DNA of 13,321 nucleotides, from assembly GCA_900543875.1 (NCBI GenBank), contig UQSV01000050.1:1-13321 (forward strand), given 5' to 3'. The notes below the pieces were generated by a model. It saw only the letters and a program-made list of their open reading frames with translations, made no database searches and was not told the DNA's origin. The position numbers were made by a program, and so were the translations under genes. Numbering within the stretch: the stretch's first letter is position 1; each line of letters begins with the position of its first letter. The stretch comes from an uncultured Coriobacteriaceae bacterium (lineage in GTDB: Bacteria > Actinomycetota > Coriobacteriia > Coriobacteriales > Atopobiaceae). Positions 6,541 to 13,321 of the stretch are shown piece by piece.

Positions 6541-6590
6541 AGATGACGTGCCGTGGACGGCCGCAGCAGATGACGTGCCGTGGGCGGCCG
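6541..6590. repeat. Tandem 23-nt direct repeat (set C)
   Basis: Two copies of a 23-nt unit, containing agatgacgtgccgtgg followed by a cggccg end, lie at 6541-6563 and 6568-6590 with one mismatch and a period of 27. The second ends 3 nt from the hisF stop, so in operon direction the pair directly follows hisF and precedes hisI. Each copy contains ACGTG and GTGG, which is reminiscent of the set A unit with its central AAAACC removed, though the similarity is weak. The rest of the gap (6417-6540) holds nothing else that I can name. Confidence 0.8.
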
Positions 6591-6593
6591 AAG

Positions 6594-7376
6594 CTAGAAG
6601 TCGAGACGAACGGGAATGCCTTGGCTCGCCATGTACTCCTTCACCTGGCGAATGCTGAACGTCCCAAAGTGGAAGACGCTCGCGGCGAGCACGGCGTCGG
6701 CCTCGCCCTCGATGATGCCTTCCGCGAAGTGCTCGAGCGTGCCCACGCCGCCGCTCGCAATCACGGGAATGGGCACGGCGCGGGCCACGGCGCGCGTGAG
6801 GGCCAGGTCAAAGCCGGCCTTGGTGCCGTCGCGGTCCATGCTCGTGAGCAGGATCTCGCCGGCGCCGCGACGGGCCGCCTCGCGAGCCCACTCCACGGCG
6901 TCGAGACCGGTGGTGTGGCGGCCACCCGCGGTGTAGACCTCCCAGCGGTCGGCCCCGGGGGCGCCCGGGGTGCCCACGCGCTTGGCGTCAATGGCACAGA
7001 TCACGGCCTGCGAGCCAAACGCGCGCGCGGCCACGCTGATGAGCTCGGGGTTCTTGACCGCCGCGGAGTTGAGCGAGACCTTGTCGGCACCCGCCGCCAC
7101 CATACGGCGCATGCCCGCTAGGTCGCGGAAGCCGCCGCCTACGGTGTAGGGAATGGCCAGTTCGCCGGCAGCGCGGGCCGCCATGTCGACCGTGGTGGCG
7201 CGGTCGTCGCTCGTGGCCGTGATGTCGAGGAAGACCACCTCGTCGGCGCCCTCGCGGTCATAGGCCGCGGCGAGCTCGACGGGGTCGCCGGCATCGCGCA
7301 GGTCGACGAAGTTGACGCCCTTGACCACGCGGCCGTCCTTGACGTCGAGGCAGGGAATGACGCGCTTCGTGAGCAT
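6594..7376 (-). CDS. hisF: Imidazole glycerol phosphate synthase, cyclase subunit
   Basis: This 260-residue TIM barrel takes ammonia from HisH and converts PRFAR into imidazole glycerol phosphate and AICAR. The two catalytic aspartates are in place: Asp11 in RVIPCLDVKDG and Asp130 in VICAIDAKRVG. The phosphate-binding loops (TVGGGFRD, IASGGVGT) are also visible, and the length is typical. The ATG at 7376 shares its A with the hisA stop (TGATG), so translation is coupled. The stop is followed within 3 nt by the set C repeat and then the 190-nt gap before hisI. It should form a heterodimer with the hisH product two genes upstream. Confidence 0.96.
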   Translation of the reverse strand: MLTKRVIPCLDVKDGRVVKGVNFVDLRDAGDPVELAAAYDREGADEVVFLDITATSDDRATTVDMAARAAGELAIPYTVGGGFRDLAGMRRMVAAGADKVSLNSAAVKNPELISVAARAFGSQAVICAIDAKRVGTPGAPGADRWEVYTAGGRHTTGLDAVEWAREAARRGAGEILLTSMDRDGTKAGFDLALTRAVARAVPIPVIASGGVGTLEHFAEGIIEGEADAVLAASVFHFGTFSIRQVKEYMASQGIPVRLDF

Positions 7377-8119
7377 CAGGCCTCACCCCTCGCGGCCGCG
7401 AGCGCCTCGGCCAGCGTAAAGTTGCCCTCGTAGAGCGCGCGACCCGTGATGGCGCCCTCAATAACGTCGTCGCCAGCGGCGGCAAGCGCGCGGATGTCGT
7501 CCAGGCTCGTGATGCCGCCGCTCGCCACCACGGGAAAGCCCGCGCAGGCGGCCACATGGCGGTAGGCCTCGACGTCGATGCCGGTCTGCATGCCGTCGCG
7601 GGCGATGTCGGTAAAGACGAGGTGCCTAAAGCCCAGCTCGCGCAGGTGGCCCACCACGTCGTCGAGGCTGCGCGAGACGTCATCGCGCCAGCCGTTCACC
7701 TTTACCTGGCCGTCCCTCGCGGCAACGTCTGCCACGAGCAGGCTGCCAAAGCCCTTGGCGACGACCTCGGCAAAGGCGGGCTCGCGCACGAGCACGGTGC
7801 CGAGGGCGATGCGCTTGACGCCCATGGCCTTGAGCTCGTCGATGCGCGCGAGCGAGCGCACGCCTCCCCCAACGTCTACGGACAGCCCCTCCACCTCGCA
7901 GATGGCGCGGATGGCGGCGTCGTTGGCGGCGCGGGCCTCGTCGTCCTCCTCGAAGGCGCTCGAGAGGTCGACGACGTGCACCCAGTGCGCGCCCTGCTCG
8001 GCAAACGAGCGGGCCACGGCGGCCGGGTCGTTCGAGTAGACCTTGCAGCGGCTGCGGTCGCCACGCTCGAGGCGCACGACCTTGCCGGCGATGAGGTCGA
8101 TGGCGGGGAACAAGATCAT
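7376..8119 (-). CDS. hisA: ProFAR isomerase
   Basis: This 247-residue TIM-barrel isomerase opens the ribose of ProFAR to give PRFAR in an Amadori rearrangement. It begins MILFPAIDLIAGKVVRL with the catalytic Asp8. The second catalytic Asp is Asp131 in the DVAARDG segment before VNGW, and the FTDIARDGMQTG and ASGGITS phosphate-site motifs follow. The family's usual IDA before the second Asp region is VADVA here, a mild variation. The start at 8119 overlaps the hisH stop by 4 nt (ATGA). Longer in-frame starts to 8227 run inside hisH and are not used. No sign of the dual HisA/TrpF (PriA) type could be established from motifs alone. PriA occurs in some actinobacteria, so that remains open. Confidence 0.95.
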   Translation of the reverse strand: MILFPAIDLIAGKVVRLERGDRSRCKVYSNDPAAVARSFAEQGAHWVHVVDLSSAFEEDDEARAANDAAIRAICEVEGLSVDVGGGVRSLARIDELKAMGVKRIALGTVLVREPAFAEVVAKGFGSLLVADVAARDGQVKVNGWRDDVSRSLDDVVGHLRELGFRHLVFTDIARDGMQTGIDVEAYRHVAACAGFPVVASGGITSLDDIRALAAAGDDVIEGAITGRALYEGNFTLAEALAAARGEA

Positions 8120-8817
8120 GCGGTGGCACTTCCTTCCACGATGCGCACGAAGTTGCGCAAGATCACCAGGCCCGTGCCCGAGCTCTTCTCGGGATGGAAC
8201 TGGCAGCCATAGGCGTTGCCCTCCCACATCACCGAGGCAAAGCTGCGCGCGTAGTGTGTGCGCGCGGCAACGTTTTGCTCGGCCACGTCGGCGTCGGCGG
8301 CGTAGGAGTGCGTGTAGTAGACGTTGGCGCCCTCGGGCACGCCGGCAAGCAGCGGGCAGGCGCGGCCCGCCTCGGTGACGTGCAGCTGGTCCCAGCCCAC
8401 GTGGGGCACCTTGAGGCGCCCGCCCGGCAGGCGGGTGCAGCTTCCGCGCATGAGGCCAAGGCCGGCCGTCCAGGGGGCATGCGGGGCGTCTGCCGGGGTG
8501 CCCTCGTCGCCGCGCTCGAGCATGAGCTGCAGGCCCAGACAGATGCCGAGGATGGGCGTATCGGCGGCCACGGCGCGCTTGATGGCCGCGGCCTGGCCGC
8601 TCGCCTCCATGAAGCCCATGGCGTCTGCGAAGGCGCCCACGCCGGGCAGCACGAGGCCCGCGGCGCCCTCGATGGTGGCTGGGTCGTCGGAGACCTCGAC
8701 GGCCTGCCAGCCCGCGCGCACAAGGCCGCGCGCCACGCTCGAGAGGTTTCCCTTGTGGTAGTCGATCACCACGATCTTGCCCGCGTGGGACAGTTGCTCA
8801 GGCAGGTATTGTCCCAT
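8116..8817 (-). CDS. hisH: Imidazole glycerol phosphate synthase, glutaminase subunit
   Basis: This 233-residue class I glutamine amidotransferase releases ammonia from glutamine for HisF. The catalytic triad is visible: Cys93 in ILGICLGLQ, then His208 and Glu210 in CQFHPEKSSGTG. The N-terminal VIDYHKGNLSSV stretch, an oxyanion-side strand, is also present. About ten extra residues precede the usual start of the domain. Two starts are possible: ATG at 8817, overlapping the hisB stop by 1 nt, and GTG at 8820, overlapping by 4 nt. An AAGGGG site lies 8 nt from the former and 5 nt from the latter. I chose ATG. Both imply coupling to hisB. Confidence 0.95.
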   Translation of the reverse strand: MGQYLPEQLSHAGKIVVIDYHKGNLSSVARGLVRAGWQAVEVSDDPATIEGAAGLVLPGVGAFADAMGFMEASGQAAAIKRAVAADTPILGICLGLQLMLERGDEGTPADAPHAPWTAGLGLMRGSCTRLPGGRLKVPHVGWDQLHVTEAGRACPLLAGVPEGANVYYTHSYAADADVAEQNVAARTHYARSFASVMWEGNAYGCQFHPEKSSGTGLVILRNFVRIVEGSATA

Positions 8818-9404
8818 CACAGCGACCCCTTCGTCGAGGGAACGCCGGCGACGCGGCCGTCGAGCTCCACGGCAAAGCGCAGGGCTCGGCCCAGCGCCTT
8901 GAACGCGGCCTCGATGATGTGGTGCGAGTTGCCGCCCGCAAGCTCGCGCACGTGCAGCGTGAGCGAGGCGTCGCGCGCGAAGCCAATGAAGAACTCCTCG
9001 GCCAGCTCGCAGTCGAACGTACCCACCTTCTGCGTGGGGAGCGGCAGGTCCACATAGGCGGCGCCGCGGCCCGAGATGTCGATCGCAGCCTGCACGAGGG
9101 CCTCGTCCATGGCGATGCAGACGTCGGAGAAGCGGCCGATGCCGCGCTTGTCGCCCAGGGCCTGGTGCACGGCCTGGCCCAGCACGATGCCAACGTCCTC
9201 GACGGTGTGGTGGTCGTCAACCTGGGTGTCGCCGGTAGCGCTCACCGTGAGGTCGAACAGGCCATGGCGGGCAAACGCGCACAGCATGTGGTCGAGAAAC
9301 CCCACGCCCGTGCTCACGCTCGCAGCGCCGCATCCGTCGAGGTCGATGGTGAGGGTGATGTCGGTCTCCGCGGTGGCGCGGTGGATGGTGACGCTCCTAG
9401 GCAT
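8817..9404 (-). CDS. hisB: Imidazoleglycerol-phosphate dehydratase
   Basis: This 195-residue enzyme dehydrates imidazole glycerol phosphate to imidazole acetol phosphate. The metal-binding repeats are intact: GFLDHM (35-40), DDHHTVED (63-70) and NSHHIIE (159-165). The length fits the monofunctional dehydratase. There is no N-terminal HAD phosphatase domain as in enterobacterial HisB, so histidinol phosphate must be dephosphorylated by another enzyme, here the PHP protein at 4677-5585. The ATG at 9404 overlaps the end of hisC by 8 nt and has GAGGAGG 6 nt upstream. Confidence 0.96.
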   Translation of the reverse strand: MPRSVTIHRATAETDITLTIDLDGCGAASVSTGVGFLDHMLCAFARHGLFDLTVSATGDTQVDDHHTVEDVGIVLGQAVHQALGDKRGIGRFSDVCIAMDEALVQAAIDISGRGAAYVDLPLPTQKVGTFDCELAEEFFIGFARDASLTLHVRELAGGNSHHIIEAAFKALGRALRFAVELDGRVAGVPSTKGSL

Positions 9405-10497
9405 TGGCGGCCTCCTCTAGGACGAGCGCGGACAGGGCCTCGATGACGGCGTCGTTCTCCTCGGGCGTGCCCACGGTGATACGCAGGCAGTCCGCGAGTC
9501 CCGGCGCATAGCTAAAGTCTCGCACGAGAATGGAGAACTCGTCGCGCAGGCGCTCGCGAATGCGGCTGGCGCGCGCCACGCGCACGAGCAGGAAGTTGCC
9601 CTGGCTGGGCCACACGCGCACGCCCCCGATGCGCTCGAGCGACGCGCACAGGCGCCCGCGCTCGGCCACGATCTTCTCCACCACGGGGGCAAAGGCCGCG
9701 CGCCGCTCCACCGCCACGAGCGCGGCGGACTGGGTGAGGACGTTCACCGAGTAGATCTGGCGCACGGCGGCCAGCGCGTCGATGACGTCGGGCGCGGCAA
9801 GGATGTAGCCGCAGCGCGCGCCCGCGAGGGCAAACGCCTTGGAGAGTGTGTGCAGCACGAGCAGGTTGTCGCACTCGGCAAGCAGGGGCTCTGTGCTCGT
9901 GCCCTGCTCGGCAAACTCGACGTAGGCCTCGTCGACGAGCACGAGGCCCGGGCAGGCCTCGCACAAGCGGCGCACGAGGTCCGCGCTCACCACGTCTCCG
10001 GTGGGGTTGTTGGGCGAGGTCAGCACCACGAGGTTGGCGGTGCGCGCGGCCTCCACAAGCTCGTCCTCGCGAGGGGTGAGGGTGTCGGGGTCGCGCCAGA
10101 CGTCGACGACCGAGGTCTGGGCGAGCGAGGCGAAGAAGGCGTACTCGGAGAAGGTGGGCGGCACGTTCACCAGGGTGCGGCCAGGGCCGCCAAAGGCGAG
10201 CACAAGGTTGTAGAGCAGCTCGTCTCCGCCGTTTCCCACGATGACGTTCTCGCGGGACAAGCCGTGACGGGCGGCCAGGGCGTCGCGCAGGTCGTTGCTC
10301 ATGGGGTCGGGGTAGCGGTTGGTGGGCGTGGCGGCAAGCGCCGCGTCCATGGCGGCGCGCACCCGGACGGGCACACCGTAGGTGTTCTCGTTGGCCGAGA
10401 GGTTCACGCGCGTGGGCGCGAAGTTGGGGTCATAGGGCTCGAGGGTGCGCAGGTGCGGCTGCACGAGGGCCTGCATGCGAGACGAGAGCTGGGCCAT
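9397..10497 (-). CDS. hisC: Histidinol-phosphate aminotransferase
   Basis: This 366-residue PLP enzyme (aminotransferase class I/II fold) converts imidazole acetol phosphate and glutamate to histidinol phosphate. Landmarks are NRYPDP (60-65), SPNNPTG (161-167), the cofactor-contacting DEAY (189-192), the Schiff-base lysine Lys220 in TLSKAFALAG, and the substrate arginine in the C-terminal LRITVGTPEEN. Length is normal. It starts 3 nt after hisD, and its ribosome-binding site AGGAGG lies inside the end of hisD, 8 nt from the ATG. An aromatic-aminotransferase side activity is common in this family but cannot be judged here. Confidence 0.95.
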   Translation of the reverse strand: MAQLSSRMQALVQPHLRTLEPYDPNFAPTRVNLSANENTYGVPVRVRAAMDAALAATPTNRYPDPMSNDLRDALAARHGLSRENVIVGNGGDELLYNLVLAFGGPGRTLVNVPPTFSEYAFFASLAQTSVVDVWRDPDTLTPREDELVEAARTANLVVLTSPNNPTGDVVSADLVRRLCEACPGLVLVDEAYVEFAEQGTSTEPLLAECDNLLVLHTLSKAFALAGARCGYILAAPDVIDALAAVRQIYSVNVLTQSAALVAVERRAAFAPVVEKIVAERGRLCASLERIGGVRVWPSQGNFLLVRVARASRIRERLRDEFSILVRDFSYAPGLADCLRITVGTPEENDAVIEALSALVLEEAANA

Positions 10498-10500
10498 GCC

Positions 10501-11904
<1,404 letters not shown>

Positions 11905-11907
11905 GGG

Positions 11908-13321
11908 TTACTCCCCCTTCTTGGACGTGGATGCGATGGGCGCAGCGTCAGTGGCGAGTGCGGGCGCGGCGGGCGCTGCCGAGGTGGGCGCGGGTACGGC
12001 GCCCCTCTCGGCAGCGCTCTTCTCGGAGGCGTTGGTCTTGCCGGCGACTACGGTGCCCAGGCGCTCGTTGGTCTGCCGCACGGCGGCGACGAGGCGGGCG
12101 GCGAGGTCGCGGATGCGCGCGTCGCAGCGGTAGGCGGCGGGGCCCGCGAAGAAACGCGCGGTGCACTCCATGACGTCGTCGACGATAACGAGGTCGTTCT
12201 CGCGCAGGGTCGTTCCCGTGGCCGTGATGTCGACGATGCGGTCGGTCATGCCCACGATGGGCCCCAGCTCGATGTTTCCGTGCAGGGCCAGGATGTCGAC
12301 CTGCTGGCCAATGCGGTCGTAGTAGGCCTGGGTGATGCGCGGGTACTTGGTGGCCACGCGCATCGTGCCGCGCCAGGCGTAGGCGCGCTCGGCCTTGCCC
12401 TCGCGCGAGGCGGGCTCGGCCACGATGAAGCGGCAGGCGCCGTAGCCCAGGTCTGCGATCTGGAGCAAGTCGAGGTCGGCCTCGATGAGCGAGTCGGAGC
12501 CGCAGATGCCGCAGTCGGCGCCGCCGTGGGCCACAAAGGCCGGGGCGTCGGTGGCGCGCACGATCACGTACTCGACGTCGCCGGCGGAGATGATGAGCTT
12601 GCGGCCGTAGTCGCGCAGGTCGTCGACGGGCAGGCCCGCGGCCTCGAGCGCGGCGAGCGTGGGGGCAAAGAGCGACCCCTTGGGCACCGCGATGCGAAGG
12701 GGGCGGCCGCCCAGATGTGCCCCGGGCACGGGCACGGCATCGCCGCCGCGGGCCCCCAGGACCTCCTGCAGGCGCTCGAGCGAGCACGCAAAGCCGCAGG
12801 CAGCCGTGTTGGGCATACCAAGGTTCGCGAGCACCGCATCGTAGCGGCCGCCCGAGGCGAGACTCGCGGCCACGCCGTTCACGTAGGCCTTGAAGATGAT
12901 GCCCGTGTAGTAGTCGAAGCTGTTGATGATGCTGAAGTCGAAGGAGAGCTCGGCCGCGGCACTCGTGTTCGCGAGGCCCGCGACGAGGCCGCGCAGCTCG
13001 GCGGTGCCGCGGCGGTCGGCCGGCACGCAGGCGCTCTCGAGCAGCTCGTCCACGCGGTCGATGACGCTCGCGTCGCCGTGCAGGCGCGGCAGCTCGTGGA
13101 GGGCGCGGGCGATAGGCGCGGGCAGGCCGGCGGCGTCGACGGCCTCGTCGAGTGCCACGAGGTTCGAAGCGTGCACCTGGGCGAGGACCTCCTCGCGCAG
13201 GACCTCGTCGGCGACGTCTGCCTCGAGCAGGGCCAGAAGCGGCCGCACCGAGCCGGCGACGATGCGGACGTTGGGAATCTCGAGGGCGGATAGCGTGTCG
13301 GCCAGAAGCGAGACGACCTCG
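11908..13321 (-). CDS. hisZG: HisZ-HisG fused ATP phosphoribosyltransferase, 5' end missing
   Basis: One continuous frame holds the regulatory and catalytic parts of the first, feedback-controlled enzyme (ATP + PRPP to phosphoribosyl-ATP). The frame is open to the right edge; 470 residues are visible and the N-terminus lies outside. Residues about 1-187 are the class II tRNA-synthetase-like HisZ, with the FDYYTGIIFKAY motif, GGRYD and ACGFACSLERL. A Gly/Pro linker of about 19 residues follows. From about 207 (near nucleotide 12702) comes short-form HisG, with LRIAVPKGS, DVEYVIVRATD, GADCGICGSDSL, VATKYP and ATGTTLREND. There is no C-terminal regulatory domain as in the long form. The last 45 residues are an Ala/Pro/Ser-rich tail. 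No stop, ribosome-binding site or clear start separates the halves, although a GTG in the linker cannot be excluded. HisZ and HisG are usually separate subunits. Confidence 0.93.
   Translation of the reverse strand, partial: EVVSLLADTLSALEIPNVRIVAGSVRPLLALLEADVADEVLREEVLAQVHASNLVALDEAVDAAGLPAPIARALHELPRLHGDASVIDRVDELLESACVPADRRGTAELRGLVAGLANTSAAAELSFDFSIINSFDYYTGIIFKAYVNGVAASLASGGRYDAVLANLGMPNTAACGFACSLERLQEVLGARGGDAVPVPGAHLGGRPLRIAVPKGSLFAPTLAALEAAGLPVDDLRDYGRKLIISAGDVEYVIVRATDAPAFVAHGGADCGICGSDSLIEADLDLLQIADLGYGACRFIVAEPASREGKAERAYAWRGTMRVATKYPRITQAYYDRIGQQVDILALHGNIELGPIVGMTDRIVDITATGTTLRENDLVIVDDVMECTARFFAGPAAYRCDARIRDLAARLVAAVRQTNERLGTVVAGKTNASEKSAAERGAVPAPTSAAPAAPALATDAAPIASTSKKGE

Noticed and set aside
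12690..12760. Separate hisG start inside the HisZ-HisG linker
   Set aside because: GTG codons exist just before LRIAVPKGS, but none has a convincing ribosome-binding site at proper spacing, and the upstream frame has no stop.
11905..13321. his leader peptide, T-box or other attenuator
   Set aside because: The operon's 5' end and promoter lie outside the window, so nothing can be said about its leader.

Overview
This is a high-GC window in which almost every codon in the real genes ends in G or C. It carries a nearly complete histidine-biosynthesis locus plus two cell-envelope-type genes. Three features together suggest an actinobacterium of the class Coriobacteriia (Olsenella/Atopobium/Collinsella-like): a short-form HisG joined to a HisZ regulatory subunit, unfused hisI and hisE, and a FemAB-type protein joined to an ATP-grasp domain. 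The class assignment is inference; no rRNA or other taxonomic marker is present.

Layout, left to right. (1) 1-73: the probable first codons of an unidentified minus-strand gene that leaves the window. (2) 74-484: a non-coding divergent region holding five copies of a 17-nt motif with an ACGTG...CCGATGG core. (3) 485-2740, plus strand: a 751-residue FemAB-like aminoacyltransferase/ATP-grasp fusion, probably for peptidoglycan cross-bridge building. (4) 2794-2827: a strong 15-bp hairpin serving as terminator for both convergent neighbours. (5) 2849-4600, minus strand: a 583-residue polytopic membrane protein of unknown function with a soluble C-terminal domain. (6) 4677-5585, plus strand: a PHP-type histidinol-phosphatase (hisK). 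(7) 5616-5733: a highly symmetric nested inverted repeat between the convergent hisK and hisE. (8) 5745 to the right edge, minus strand: the his gene cluster.

The his cluster reads, in its own 5'->3' order, hisZ-hisG (one fused gene, 5' end outside the window), hisD, hisC, hisB, hisH, hisA, hisF, then a 190-nt gap with a 23-nt tandem repeat, then hisI and hisE. From hisZG to hisF the genes overlap by 1-8 nt or are 3 nt apart, so they should be one translationally coupled transcript. HisB here is only the dehydratase (195 aa), and the separate PHP phosphatase supplies the missing histinol-phosphate step. With it, every enzyme from PRPP + ATP to histidine is encoded in the window. The operon promoter lies upstream of the right edge and cannot be seen.

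Most worth a second look are the HisZ-HisG fusion, the FemAB/ATP-grasp fusion, and the three sets of short intergenic repeats. The repeats share a period near 30 nt and possibly a common core, and no known element that I recognise explains them.
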